The translations under genes and the position numbers were made by a program. From positions 10,598-74,597 of the forward strand of contig CAYYLL010000014.1 of assembly GCA_964472525.1 (NCBI GenBank): a DNA stretch of 64,000 bases. The letters run 5' to 3'. Under the pieces are notes generated by a model. The model was not told the origin of the DNA. It made no database searches and saw only the letters and a list, made by a program, of their open reading frames with translations. The stretch comes from SZUA-37 sp964472525 (GTDB taxonomy: Bacteria; Pseudomonadota; Gammaproteobacteria; UBA6429; Thiohalophilaceae). Shown piece after piece: positions 53,135 through 63,189 of the stretch. The stretch's first letter is position 1. The number at the start of each line of letters is the position of its first letter.

Positions 53135-54072
53135 TGCAGGTTCTATTAGCCAATCCCCGTGGGTTTTGTGCTGGTGTTGACCGAGCCATTGAAATTGTAG
53201 AACGGGCATTGGTTTTATTTGGTGCCCCTATCTATGTGCGCCACGAAGTGGTCCATAATAAATACGTTGTTGACTGTTTACGAAATAAAGGGGCTGTCTT
53301 TATCGAAGATTTAAGCGAAGTGCCTGAAGGTGCTACGCTTATTTTTAGTGCGCATGGTGTATCACAAGCGGTACGGCAAGAAGCCAAACAACGTGGCTTT
53401 AAAGTATTCGATGCCACCTGTCCCCTGGTGACTAAAGTACATATGGAAGTTTCGCGTTTTAGCGAAACGGGGCAGGAATGTATTTTAATCGGCCATCAAG
53501 GACACCCCGAAGTAGAAGGAACAATGGGGCAATTTGATGAACAACATGGTGGTCAAATATATTTAATTGAAACGGCAGCAGAAGTCGAGCAACTTGAAGT
53601 ACGTAATCCCGACAAACTGGCTTATTTTACACAAACTACCTTATCCATGGATGATACATCTGGGGTCATTAAGGCTCTCAAACAACGTTTTCCTGATATT
53701 CAAGGGCCGAAAAAAGATGATATTTGTTACGCAACCCAAAACAGGCAGGACGCTGTAAAAGAGTTGGTTGCTGCATGTGATATATTATTTGTGGTCGGCT
53801 CGCCTAATAGTTCCAATTCAAATCGTTTACGTGAAGTGGCAGGTCGGTTAAATATTCCAGCCTACTTAATTGATAATGAAACTGAAATCAATAAAAGCTG
53901 GTTGCAAGGCAAGAACAAAATAGGCTTAACCGCAGGTGCTTCCGCACCTGAAGTATTAGTCACGGAAGTATTGCAACGCCTAAAAGAATGGGGCGTTGCC
54001 GGCAATGACATTATTCAGAATCAAGGTGTAAAAGAAACGGTTGTTTTTTCTTTACCTAAAGAATTGAAATAA
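53134..54072 (+). CDS. ispH: 4-hydroxy-3-methylbut-2-enyl diphosphate reductase
   Basis: Last step of the MEP isoprenoid pathway, an Fe-S enzyme giving IPP and DMAPP. The 312 residues carry the three cluster cysteines in PRGFCAGVDRAI, DATCPLVTKVHME and DICYATQNRQ. The family motif SAHGVSQAV is present. The start overlaps fkpB by one base; the order fkpB-ispH-pilus cluster is as in Pseudomonas. A weak hairpin follows (54077-54093). Confidence 0.97.
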   Translation: MQVLLANPRGFCAGVDRAIEIVERALVLFGAPIYVRHEVVHNKYVVDCLRNKGAVFIEDLSEVPEGATLIFSAHGVSQAVRQEAKQRGFKVFDATCPLVTKVHMEVSRFSETGQECILIGHQGHPEVEGTMGQFDEQHGGQIYLIETAAEVEQLEVRNPDKLAYFTQTTLSMDDTSGVIKALKQRFPDIQGPKKDDICYATQNRQDAVKELVAACDILFVVGSPNSSNSNRLREVAGRLNIPAYLIDNETEINKSWLQGKNKIGLTAGASAPEVLVTEVLQRLKEWGVAGNDIIQNQGVKETVVFSLPKELK

Positions 54073-54088
54073 TCAGCTTGATATAAAA

Positions 54089-54391
54089 TCAAGGCATCAT
54101 TGTCTTGAAGAAATCGATTGCAGGCTTAAATTTTTTGTTAGCAGCTTTTTCAATTAAGGCATTTCCTTTGTCAGTATTTGCAACAACGCCTTGCCCATTA
54201 AAATACATTAAACCAAGATAATATTCGGCGCATGCGTTATTGTAACGGGCATAGGTTTCAGCCTGTTTAAATGCACGTTGATATTTGCCGCTGTCATACA
54301 ATGTTTTAGTTAAGCTACAACTACTTGCGTAACTGAGCTGTGGAAGGCCAACGGCCATAAATATAAAAATTGCGATCATAAATTTTTTCAT
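54089..54391 (-). CDS. Small exported SEL1-like protein
   Basis: The protein has 100 residues with a signal peptide (MKKFMIAIFIFMAVGLPQLS, cleavage after YAS) and one to two SEL1-type helical repeats (CAEYYLGLMYFNGQGVVANT). It sits 36 bp after pilE on the same strand and may be part of the pilus transcript, perhaps in a place used by other small pilus genes in related clusters. Function unknown. Confidence 0.72.
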   Translation of the reverse strand: MKKFMIAIFIFMAVGLPQLSYASSCSLTKTLYDSGKYQRAFKQAETYARYNNACAEYYLGLMYFNGQGVVANTDKGNALIEKAANKKFKPAIDFFKTMMP

Positions 54392-54427
54392 CCGAGTTCT
54401 CCGTATTTTAACATCGTCGTTATTAGT

Positions 54428-55021
54428 TTAGTCACTGCCCCAGCATCGTTTAGTTGAATGAAACGGACCATTTGTTGTTGCTCCAGGCTGAACTAGTAGG
54501 GGATCACCGATTGCTCTATGACCTTTTGTGCCATTGCTGTTAAGGGTGAAGGCATTACATTCCTGGTCATTGGATTGTGGTCGTGTTGGAATAGCCGTTG
54601 TTGTTACTATAAAGGTTGTTCCGGTATGAGTACCCGCACCAGCAACACCATCAATACTAACGCTAATAGAATATAAACCGTGGCAGGACTCGTATCGGTT
54701 ATTTGCCCCTACCCAACGAAAGCCACGTCGTTGGGCACAGGTGCTATCTGCGGTTGTGCCACTGTTGGCTCCAACGGCAACCAGAGGTAAAAACCGACTA
54801 TGTGCACCGGCGGCGGGTGGCGTTGCCCAAGAATATTTACCAGTATCAGACTGATACTGGGTTAAAGCAAGAGCAACGGCAGTGGTTGCCAATAGGGCAT
54901 CAGTACGATTACTGGTACGGCCTTGTTCTATATACATGGGCCAGCCAACACCGGCAATAATGCCGATAATAGCCATGACTACCAATAGCTCTATTAAAGT
55001 AAATCCTGCTAGTTGCTTCAC
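54428..55021 (-). CDS. pilE: Type IV minor pilin PilE
   Basis: The protein has 197 residues with a six-residue leader and prepilin cleavage site AG-FTLIELLVV, Glu5 of the mature form being present. A hydrophobic helix is followed by a Cys-containing globular domain (SCHGLYSISV; ECNAF). As the last gene of fimT-pilV-pilW-pilX-pilY1-pilE it is named by position and size. It helps prime type IV pilus assembly. Confidence 0.85.
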   Translation of the reverse strand: MKQLAGFTLIELLVVMAIIGIIAGVGWPMYIEQGRTSNRTDALLATTAVALALTQYQSDTGKYSWATPPAAGAHSRFLPLVAVGANSGTTADSTCAQRRGFRWVGANNRYESCHGLYSISVSIDGVAGAGTHTGTTFIVTTTAIPTRPQSNDQECNAFTLNSNGTKGHRAIGDPLLVQPGATTNGPFHSTKRCWGSD

Positions 55022-55070
55022 AACTAATACCTCTAATTAATATATTAAGGGTTTGATTAATATTGGCATA

Positions 55071-58000
55071 TTAGTTATCTGTATGTAATTCTCGCCAAGA
55101 TAAACGGCCTTCATTTTGTTTTTTGACCTTAACTTTCCGTTTGTCAATTGATTTATCACTACTTTGGGTATATTGATAACCTCCTAGGAGCGCAGGGGCA
55201 GTGAGGATACCTCTTTTATCCAGTTTAACCCCCACGGTGATTTCACCTGAGAGAGCACTGTCTTTATTATCAATAGCCCCATCTCTGTTGGCATCAAATA
55301 TATTTTCTGTTGGCGTCGCTCCATCGATATAATCAAGCCCCATTATCCAGTGATCTCCACCAACACCACATACTAGAGAATCGGGAATTGCGGTGTTAAA
55401 GAATAGGATATTGGACCGAATAGCAAGATCAACAACAACACGTTCTTCTGCAAAATTATTGATGGTGTCCTGTCCTTTGAGATCAGCAAACCAACCGTAT
55501 TTTTTAGTCCAGTCCACAGTATTTGAAGTTGTTATTCGAACAGGGTACTCTTTGAGAGTGACTGGATCTCGGGCTTTGTGTTGCCCTAGTGGTTCAGGAT
55601 GTTTGTTTGTATCGGACATGATTTGTTCAATTAAAAGGCTTGTTGATGCGGTACTATTACTACGATCATCGGTCAAGCCACCTTTGCCGCTATCCCAAAT
55701 ACCGTAGACTGTATTAAGTTTAGAAGTTCCTATGGCATCACCGGATGCAAGGTATTGCCCCGTAGCAAAAAGTACCATTAAATTAGGTTTGTTCGTTGCT
55801 GTAGTTTTTACGGCTGAATTTCTGGCAAGGCCAGGTTTTACCGTAATGGGCTGAGGGTTTCCTAAAGGATCCTTTGCGGTGAATAATGGTTTAGGTGTCA
55901 AGCCTTGGTTGTAGGCAACATTAAAATCTGCTGAGTTACAACCACCGGTACTTTTGCAGGTAAAATCAAAAGCCCACATATTGCCCTGTACATCACCGGC
56001 ATAAACACGATCTAATATTCTATCGCCATCGGTATCATAAAGTGAAGGCGTTGATAAACCATTGCATTTACCGGTGGACGCGGTACCTACTTTAGTATCA
56101 ATTTTCATATAATCGGCGGTATTGGGGTTAGTGCCGAGTGTCCAGGTACCATCTAGACCTCCATCAAGGAAAACAACAAACAAAATGGCATGGCAAGTTG
56201 CACCGGTTGGGAGTGTAGCGCTAGCATCACTTTGGTAACCATTACCAAAAATTGCAGCCCAACGGTGTAAACCGTCTGCATCAATCGCGTTGGTTAGGGC
56301 AATTGTTGGTTTACTATAGGTAAAACCCAAGTCGGGATCATCGTTGCTGGTGAATTCCCATAAAACTTTATTGGCTGCATTCGATTCTGTGATTGTAAGT
56401 GGATCGGTAACATCAAGTGCAAAAATACCTTTTTTTACACCACCGCGTGAACCACCAATTAATATGGTATGCCAGTCAGCTGTCGGAGTCTTAAAGTTTG
56501 TCTGGCTAGTATCTTTTACTTTACCGTATATATCACTATAAGTTGGAGATAAGTCTAAGTAATATTTATGGGTATAGGTGGGTTGTACTAGAAAGTGATA
56601 ACCTTCGTTTGTCTGATTGGAAAAAATAAATGAAGGCATAAAGGCGAATAGTTCATCACCAGCTTGGTTATTGGGTGTAGTTAGCTGTGTATCAGTTTCA
56701 GTTCTAAACGCATGTAACATGCCATCATTTGCAGACACATAAAGTACTTTAGTTCGGTTCTTTTTTAAAGTTTTATAGTCGGAATAACGATTACCTGTGA
56801 CACCAAACTTATTCGTGACAGAGTCAACCTGTGGCCAGCGAAGTGAAGGTGTACCGGCAAATGCCGGTGTTGCGTGCATAACATCGCCTAATATTGATTG
56901 ACGTGTTCGGAATGTTGGTGTTGTGGTGATAGCCTCAAAGGTTCGATCCCCTCGGATGTAATCGACTATTCGACCAATATACTGTTGGCTATTGGTTTTA
57001 GCCGAGGCCGTTGCACTGGTGCAGGCAACACTGGCAACAAGCGGTGCATCAGGTCCGGCACATAAATCATTGATCATCATGGTGGTGATTTCATTGGCTG
57101 TGGGTGCTGTAAAATCAACAGGTGTTTTAAATGCAATGCCTTTTTTATTCGCAGCATCGAAGGTAATAATCTGGCGATTATCCAGAAAGGTTGAGCCACT
57201 ATAAGCCAGATTATCAAGACGGCTTGCGGCACTCCAACAACCAGTCGAACTAATCGTACAGGCGAAGTTAATATTCCCAGTGGCAGCACTAAGTGGGTAA
57301 GAAAAGACATCACCACTCCAGCGTGAAGTTGTAAACAATGTTTGAAAAATAGTACTATTATTTTGCAAGCTGCCCGTGTTGAAGGTTGCGGCAGCGGCAG
57401 ACGAGGTGGTCGCAAGAATTTTATTGGTTACTTCAGTGAATTTTTTAATAAGATCAGCACCATCGGTGGCTTGAATGGCTTCGCCACCGCCTTGTACACC
57501 GGCATCTCTTAAGAGTTGGTTGTTTAATGCATCCTGATCGGCAAAGGCAATGGTATAGGTAATAACGTTATTTTTAACTGGATCGCCTGATGGATTGGTT
57601 GGGGTGCCATAATCATTAATATCAGGCCGCAAATCAATTTCAAACATTGCTTGAGCGACATCATCGAGGTAATCACTGGATCCTGAAGATGGACTTTCAT
57701 AAATGTACTGGGGTAAGCTCTTTCTATCAAAAGTGCTAGTGGTACATGAGTTTGCGGTAGTACAGTCGCTGTCATAATCCTGTAAGTAACTGGGTATATT
57801 TTGATCATTGGTGGGTAAGCCATCGGTTGTTGCAACCACAAAATTACTTTGACACCAATATTGAATGGGTGATGCTTTAGAGGCCGATGAGGAGTAATAG
57901 CTTGGAGAACGATTGAATACCGCATCTACGTCCACCTTTTGTAAGGGGGGCGTTGATGTGGTTGTTGTGTTAGGATGCAAAGTGATATTACCATGCCATG

Positions 58001-58910
58001 ACCCGTTGGTATCATTTATGCCAGCATTAGGCTTAAGATTGCCATTTAGCGGGCCTGCGGTTCCAACGTCACCAATAAAATAGCGCCCAAGATCATGTAA
58101 TGACTCCGCAAGCGGCGTACCACCACCGTCACCTAGGCTCTTAATATGGGTATTAATACTATCCCGTTGTGTTTTATCAAGGTATTTAATTTCGTCAAAA
58201 ATTTTAGCCCCTTTACCCGAATAAAAAGAAGCGAGACCTAATCGGATATCCACATCGGTTGATTCCAGTGCGGTTACTAATTTTGTCATGCTGTCTCTGG
58301 CAATGACTTTGCGAGTTGCAGTACCGGGTTTATATCGATCCGTTGCGGCTGCCGTTGAAGTCCAGTTTTTGCCAACAGAACCACCATTGTTGGTATTATC
58401 ATATTTAAAATACCAATTTAAATAATTACCTGTATACAGCGCGGTATACCAAGGTGGTCGTGTGCCACCAGAATATTTCGCATGAAGGCTTGCACTATAA
58501 TTCGTGGTTGGGTTAAAACATCTGTCTCCTGTTGATTTATTGGATGCATTATAATCAATGGTATACGCTGTTCCACCGTTTGAATAGTAACGCATATAAG
58601 GTCGACCGCTGGTGAAAAATATAAAAACATTCTGGCCAGTAGGAACCATTGTACTAGTGCTACTAGTTGCACAGTCTGTAATATAGGTTTTTGATGCATT
58701 AAATTTATCTGGGTCGGACGGAGTGGATTCCTCTACAACATGATCCATAGAACCTGAATTATCAATTAGAAACATAATATTGGATGGCGCGCTTGTACCC
58801 ACTATGAGCGGACTGTTTATCAATGCACCTGGGGCGGCAAAGGCATGAAGACTCAGCAGAGTAAAAATAACGCTAATAAGGATTTGAGGGAATGTGAGTG
58901 AATGTTTCAT
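55071..58910 (-). CDS. pilY1: Type IV pilus tip adhesin / assembly protein PilY1
   Basis: The protein has 1279 residues from ATG 58910, giving a signal peptide that ends in AFA; the longer frame to 58979 overlaps pilX. A von Willebrand A-like domain with MIDAS motif DNSGS (50-54) occupies the N-terminal half. A C-terminal PilY1 beta-propeller follows, with a calcium-binding loop of the type DANRDGAIDNKD near the end. Ca2+ binding there controls pilus retraction in Pseudomonas; by homology the same may apply here. It is also a surface-sensing factor. Confidence 0.92.
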   Translation of the reverse strand: MKHSLTFPQILISVIFTLLSLHAFAAPGALINSPLIVGTSAPSNIMFLIDNSGSMDHVVEESTPSDPDKFNASKTYITDCATSSTSTMVPTGQNVFIFFTSGRPYMRYYSNGGTAYTIDYNASNKSTGDRCFNPTTNYSASLHAKYSGGTRPPWYTALYTGNYLNWYFKYDNTNNGGSVGKNWTSTAAATDRYKPGTATRKVIARDSMTKLVTALESTDVDIRLGLASFYSGKGAKIFDEIKYLDKTQRDSINTHIKSLGDGGGTPLAESLHDLGRYFIGDVGTAGPLNGNLKPNAGINDTNGSWHGNITLHPNTTTTSTPPLQKVDVDAVFNRSPSYYSSSASKASPIQYWCQSNFVVATTDGLPTNDQNIPSYLQDYDSDCTTANSCTTSTFDRKSLPQYIYESPSSGSSDYLDDVAQAMFEIDLRPDINDYGTPTNPSGDPVKNNVITYTIAFADQDALNNQLLRDAGVQGGGEAIQATDGADLIKKFTEVTNKILATTSSAAAATFNTGSLQNNSTIFQTLFTTSRWSGDVFSYPLSAATGNINFACTISSTGCWSAASRLDNLAYSGSTFLDNRQIITFDAANKKGIAFKTPVDFTAPTANEITTMMINDLCAGPDAPLVASVACTSATASAKTNSQQYIGRIVDYIRGDRTFEAITTTPTFRTRQSILGDVMHATPAFAGTPSLRWPQVDSVTNKFGVTGNRYSDYKTLKKNRTKVLYVSANDGMLHAFRTETDTQLTTPNNQAGDELFAFMPSFIFSNQTNEGYHFLVQPTYTHKYYLDLSPTYSDIYGKVKDTSQTNFKTPTADWHTILIGGSRGGVKKGIFALDVTDPLTITESNAANKVLWEFTSNDDPDLGFTYSKPTIALTNAIDADGLHRWAAIFGNGYQSDASATLPTGATCHAILFVVFLDGGLDGTWTLGTNPNTADYMKIDTKVGTASTGKCNGLSTPSLYDTDGDRILDRVYAGDVQGNMWAFDFTCKSTGGCNSADFNVAYNQGLTPKPLFTAKDPLGNPQPITVKPGLARNSAVKTTATNKPNLMVLFATGQYLASGDAIGTSKLNTVYGIWDSGKGGLTDDRSNSTASTSLLIEQIMSDTNKHPEPLGQHKARDPVTLKEYPVRITTSNTVDWTKKYGWFADLKGQDTINNFAEERVVVDLAIRSNILFFNTAIPDSLVCGVGGDHWIMGLDYIDGATPTENIFDANRDGAIDNKDSALSGEITVGVKLDKRGILTAPALLGGYQYTQSSDKSIDKRKVKVKKQNEGRLSWRELHTDN

Positions 58911-58944
58911 AATAAATATACCTATTTGTATATAAGTGAGAGGT

Positions 58945-59505
58945 TTAAATACGTTTACCATAATGTGATTCAATAACAACCACGGAGTTTTGTGTTAAGC
59001 CTATACCACGGGCGGTAATTCGGAAGGCATGAATAGTACCCTGGCCACCTGCACCTTCTTCACCACCCAAAATATTTCCATTAGTCGATGAGTTTTGTTT
59101 GATCTTGCCTAGATATTCAATGGTATATTCAGGTTTGCCGCTAAGATCTTGTATGGGATTCGAATATAATATTTTGTTTGCGCTAGCCCACCAGCTTTTT
59201 TTGACTGCGTCAGAGGGTGATGGGCCATAACCTAAATTATATAAACCATTTGCACCAGTGTTGCTAAACTGTGCAACTGGATTGTTTATGCTGTTTTTAA
59301 TATATCGTTCAGCATCGCTTATAGCTAATTCTGCTGCCTGAAATGCAAGCTGTCGGTTGCGAGAATTCCCCGACATTTTTTCTTCCAGCGTCGTGGTGTT
59401 AATAGAACTCACACCGATTAGAGTTAAAACAAACAACATAAGTAAGGCCATAACCAGTACGGCTCCATGTTGTTTTTGAGTATTCTTTGCGATTAGATTT
59501 TTCAT
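58945..59505 (-). CDS. pilX: Minor pilin-type protein PilX
   Basis: The protein has 186 residues with the PilX N-terminal sequence QHGAVLVMALLMLFVLTLIG and NTTTLEEKMSGNSRNRQLAF, then AAELAISDAERYI. It lacks the Glu5 of true pilins, as usual for PilX. It starts four bases after pilW and ends 34 bp before pilY1. Confidence 0.9.
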   Translation of the reverse strand: MKNLIAKNTQKQHGAVLVMALLMLFVLTLIGVSSINTTTLEEKMSGNSRNRQLAFQAAELAISDAERYIKNSINNPVAQFSNTGANGLYNLGYGPSPSDAVKKSWWASANKILYSNPIQDLSGKPEYTIEYLGKIKQNSSTNGNILGGEEGAGGQGTIHAFRITARGIGLTQNSVVVIESHYGKRI

Positions 59506-59509
59506 AATT

Positions 59510-60832
59510 TTAATTTGATGTTTTTAAAGATTTATTACGTATTTGAATAGTAAGGTTATACATTTTTCGCATTCGGCGATCGGTAGAGGTTGCGTCATTG
59601 GCAATAGGATCAATGGTAATAGGTGCCGCTGGACTGACCATGGCATAGGTTAATTTTGCATAATCAGCTACAGTACGATTAATTCCGGGTAAATTCTGAG
59701 GTGTTCGTGTGAGCAAGCCTAGTTTGACGCTCACAACCCCATCAAAGATGGTATTGGGATCCCCATCAACGTCAGGAACATTATTTGCAGAAAAGTAACG
59801 GTTAGCAACGCCATCCCCCGAAGTATCTACACCATATAGTATCTGCATATTTTCAATTCCTTCAACAAGTTGATCGGGTTTATTCTTGTTATTTTGTACA
59901 TAGAGTGAAGGTTCTCCTCCACCTAATGGGACACCAATAAAAAAGGTTCGGGTGACAACTTTAAGAATTTCACTATCTGGACCAAAAGTATTGGGGGTCC
60001 ATGTCACATCAGCATTTCCTGGTGTGCCTGCAGACGGATGAGTGACATTAAAACAGGGAATGCCGGGTTTGCCGCAGGCCCCGGGCCCACCACCAACGGG
60101 CTGGATATTAGCCGCTTGAAATATGCGTGATTGAGAACAGTTTGAAACAAGGAGAATATCACCCTCGCAAATACCACTAATACCATTAGAGCTAGAACCT
60201 GCAACTGTATTGTTTTGCGGACAGGACCCCGTCACTGGGCCATTGGTTGTATCATCAAGAAAGACTTGTGTACCATTATTATTTTGTGCAATGCGCACCC
60301 CTAATCCGGAAGCTGTGCGAATAATAATAATATCTGAGCCTGCAACGGCGCGAGAGAGTACTTTGGGATCAAGTGCCGTATTAAGGGCTGCACCGCCTGA
60401 GGTCATACCTGCGGGAGTAACCCAGTCTGCCTGATTATTGCTTGCGGTGGTTGGTGTAATTTTTTTTGTGGCTCCAACATCAGTCCCGATGGCTTCAAAA
60501 CCCATTATTCCTGTTTCAAAGTTCCAACCAATTTCAGTCGTTTGTTTTAATCCATTAATAATATTGTCTGGGCCTTGGCCGGATGAACAACCATAATAAC
60601 CGGCATTACGAATATTACTTGAAAGGGTTTCTGTGCTGTAACGGCCGTTTTCCTGAATACGTGCAAACTCATCGTGTATAAGATAAGACTTTTTGGTTGA
60701 TAAATAGATATTACTAATCCCTAATATAATGACGGCACTGACGGCCATCGCAACCATTAATTCAAGCAGGGTAACCCCTGTTTGTGTTCGAAAGGTTTGG
60801 ATCTGTTTTAGTTTGTCATTAATTTTATTCAT
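59510..60832 (-). CDS. pilW: Minor pilin PilW
   Basis: The protein has 440 residues with prepilin site TG-VTLLELMVAMAVSAV and the PilW-type continuation SYLIHDEFARIQENGRY. It is long because of extra loop regions rich in Gly and Asn. It lies two bases from pilV and four from pilX in the minor pilin operon. Confidence 0.88.
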   Translation of the reverse strand: MNKINDKLKQIQTFRTQTGVTLLELMVAMAVSAVIILGISNIYLSTKKSYLIHDEFARIQENGRYSTETLSSNIRNAGYYGCSSGQGPDNIINGLKQTTEIGWNFETGIMGFEAIGTDVGATKKITPTTASNNQADWVTPAGMTSGGAALNTALDPKVLSRAVAGSDIIIIRTASGLGVRIAQNNNGTQVFLDDTTNGPVTGSCPQNNTVAGSSSNGISGICEGDILLVSNCSQSRIFQAANIQPVGGGPGACGKPGIPCFNVTHPSAGTPGNADVTWTPNTFGPDSEILKVVTRTFFIGVPLGGGEPSLYVQNNKNKPDQLVEGIENMQILYGVDTSGDGVANRYFSANNVPDVDGDPNTIFDGVVSVKLGLLTRTPQNLPGINRTVADYAKLTYAMVSPAAPITIDPIANDATSTDRRMRKMYNLTIQIRNKSLKTSN

Positions 60833-60834
60833 TT

Positions 60835-61350
60835 TTATAACTCTATCCGAAGGGCATAAAATTTAAATTGGGTTTTAGGGTTATAGGTTGATGGAATAGC
60901 TAGGCAATCAGGCATTGCTGGCGCTGGAACTTTTAGTTCATTCCACATCACGCAAATTACAAATTGGTCCGCTCCATCTTTTGTCACGGTACCTTGGCCC
61001 CCGGGTAATAATGCTGCATTATTAGTATTCCATTCAAACTGATCAAAACTTGCTAAAGCGGAGGGTGTGCATGTAGATGTAATACAGTTTGTACCAAGTG
61101 CGCCGGCTGTTTTAGGGATGGCGTTATAATTTCCGGCATCAACGGCAACGATATTCTCACGCATACGATTGGACATATTATAGGCTTGTTGCATGGCTAG
61201 GGTTCTAAAAAAAGCCGTTTGGTTATTTTGCATACCAAGCGATTGTAAACCAGCTAAACCAAGAAGACCGATTGAAAAAACAACCAGAGCAACCATCACT
61301 TCAACTAGAGTAAAGGCTTGTTGTATTTTAGGGTTAAATTTTAGGTTCAT
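60835..61350 (-). CDS. pilV: Minor pilin PilV
   Basis: The protein has 171 residues from ATG 61350, which has a GAGA ribosome binding site. The prepilin site reads QQA-FTLVEVMVALVVFSIG, so the residue before the cut is Ala instead of Gly, a tolerated but less common choice. The PilV motif LQSLGMQNNQTAFFRTLAMQ follows. An upstream in-frame start at 61404 would overlap fimT. Confidence 0.88.
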   Translation of the reverse strand: MNLKFNPKIQQAFTLVEVMVALVVFSIGLLGLAGLQSLGMQNNQTAFFRTLAMQQAYNMSNRMRENIVAVDAGNYNAIPKTAGALGTNCITSTCTPSALASFDQFEWNTNNAALLPGGQGTVTKDGADQFVICVMWNELKVPAPAMPDCLAIPSTYNPKTQFKFYALRIEL

Positions 61351-61369
61351 TATTATCTCTATTATACTT

Positions 61370-61879
61370 TTATGGGCAAGCCGGAGCTGCTGGAACACAG
61401 GCATATTGTGAGTTAAGACTAATTCGTCCGGTAACGCTGACTTTAAGTTGTTTTTCTTGATTGAGGGTATTTACACAAGCGCTACATTGTTCAACGGCAA
61501 ATGCGGTAGATACTGAACCATCGGGCCTAAAACACAATTGAGTGGAGCCACCTGTTGAAGCCATAGTTTCTCCTGCGACGGTCGTTGTTGTTGATGTACG
61601 AATCATTGTGTTCGTCGCTTTATCAACTATTTTCCAACCGCCATCCCAAGTTGCAGTACCTGAGTTGGATTTAACGCAAAATGATTTTCCTTGAGTGACC
61701 GTTTCGCTTTTTGTATAGGTGATATCACTGACTAATTTATTAATCTGTTCGGCTTTACGGTTCGCATTGGTAAAATTTCGCATGGCAGGCACGGTAATGG
61801 CTAACCCAATACCAATTACCACCAGAGCGATCATAAGCTCGATTAAAGTAAATCCATTTGTTTGCTTTTTGCTTTTCAT
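61370..61879 (-). CDS. fimT: FimT/GspH-type pseudopilin
   Basis: The protein has 169 residues with prepilin site NG-FTLIELMIALVVIGIG and a GspH/FimT globular domain (GKSFCVKSNSGTATWDGGWK, FRPDGSV). It ends in a Cys-containing tail. It is the first gene of the minor pilin operon; in this position the homologue is called fimT or fimU. It is divergent from the thiO-like gene. Confidence 0.87.
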   Translation of the reverse strand: MKSKKQTNGFTLIELMIALVVIGIGLAITVPAMRNFTNANRKAEQINKLVSDITYTKSETVTQGKSFCVKSNSGTATWDGGWKIVDKATNTMIRTSTTTTVAGETMASTGGSTQLCFRPDGSVSTAFAVEQCSACVNTLNQEKQLKVSVTGRISLNSQYACVPAAPACP

Positions 61880-62041
61880 ACCCTACTTTATAGATGATCT
61901 TTGGAGGTATTTCATACACTAAACGACTAATCGGGGTGTTTTCCAGACAAGTGGTTAAACTTTGTTGGGTGATTGTTTAAGCTGTGAACTGCGTCAAGCT
62001 TTGATATGCTTGTCTTTTTTTAGCAACAAGGTTTTTATTTG

Positions 62042-63127
62042 ATGGATTGCATCATTATTGGCGGCGGTATTATGGGCTTATTAACAGCGCGTGAACTTGC
62101 CCAAGCTGGCATGAACGTTTGTGTTTTGGATCAAGCCGCGGTGGGACGGGAATCCTCCTGGGCGGGCGGTGGTATTTTATCGCCATTATACCCATGGCGA
62201 TATGCCGAGCCGGTACAGCGATTGGCCAAGTGGGGGCAGCAGTACTATCCTCAGCTAGTGGATGAATTACTCAACGACACCGGTATCGACCCTGAACGTC
62301 TGGAATCGGGGTTGTTGGTACTGGATAATGATGAGCTGTCAGCCGCCCAGCTCTGGGCTACAAACTATCCCACTCGATTAGAATTACTCGATAAGCCCCA
62401 GATAAGTGCTCTTGTACCGGAACTTGGGATCTTGCCTGAACATGCATTATGGTTTCCGGAATTAGGGCAGGTGCGCAACCCCTGTCTGCTCAAATCATTA
62501 AACAAAGACTTATTGCAACGTGGCGTTGAAATACGCGAGCAGACACAGGTTGAATCACTCCTTATATACAAGGGCAAAATAAAAGGGGTGCAAACATCGG
62601 CAGGTAAGGTTGAAGCACCAAAGGTGGTAGCCTGCAGTGGCGCATGGACACAGGATTTGTTGCCATTAACCGAGTCCAAAGTAGAGGTTCAGCCTGTAAA
62701 AGGCCAAATGCTGATGTACAAAGCCGTTCCTAAGCTACTATCACAAATTATTTTAAGTGAAGATCGTTATGTGATCCCGCGCAAAGATGGGCGAATTTTA
62801 GTTGGCAGCACGCTGGAATACACTGGTTTTGACAAATCGACTAGCCAGCAGGCCAATGACGATTTGCGACAGGTTGCCACGCGCTTGATACCTGCTCTGG
62901 CCGACTACCCCGTTGAAAGACATTGGGCGGGGTTACGGCCGGGTACGGTAGAAGGCATACCCTATATTTATGCCGATGAGAAAGTGGCGGGGTTGTATGT
63001 CAATAGTGGCCATTTCCGTAATGGGGTTGTGCTTGGCCCCGCATCGGCCCGGTTAATGGCTGATTTGATATTGCAACGGGAGCCGATTATTAATGCTGAT
63101 TTATATCGGCCACAAACTGATCATTAA
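62042..63127 (+). CDS. thiO: Glycine oxidase-like FAD enzyme (ThiO)
   Basis: The protein has 361 residues of the DAO family with the dinucleotide-binding motif IIGGGIMGLLTARELAQAG at the N-terminus, ESSWAGGGILSPLYPW, and GLRPGTVEGIPYI plus GHFRNGVVLGPASARLMADL at the C-terminus. It oxidises glycine or other amines to imines; ThiO supplies dehydroglycine for thiamine thiazole. No thi genes are adjacent, so the thiamine role is inferred. An in-frame TTG one codon upstream is unlikely to be used. Confidence 0.88.
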   Translation: MDCIIIGGGIMGLLTARELAQAGMNVCVLDQAAVGRESSWAGGGILSPLYPWRYAEPVQRLAKWGQQYYPQLVDELLNDTGIDPERLESGLLVLDNDELSAAQLWATNYPTRLELLDKPQISALVPELGILPEHALWFPELGQVRNPCLLKSLNKDLLQRGVEIREQTQVESLLIYKGKIKGVQTSAGKVEAPKVVACSGAWTQDLLPLTESKVEVQPVKGQMLMYKAVPKLLSQIILSEDRYVIPRKDGRILVGSTLEYTGFDKSTSQQANDDLRQVATRLIPALADYPVERHWAGLRPGTVEGIPYIYADEKVAGLYVNSGHFRNGVVLGPASARLMADLILQREPIINADLYRPQTDH

Positions 63128-63189
63128 GGCATAAAGGCTTTTTTGTTAGAACTAGACTCAAACCAAGTCATTGCTCTATACTAAAAGCC

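Noticed and set aside
58911..58979. Longer N-terminus for PilY1
   Set aside because: It overlaps pilX and would bury the signal peptide 23 residues inside the protein.
61983..61998. A CRP/Vfr-like site (TGTGA-N6-TCAAG) between fimT and thiO
   Set aside because: Only eight of ten core bases match, which is not distinguishable from chance here, though the place would suit pilus control.
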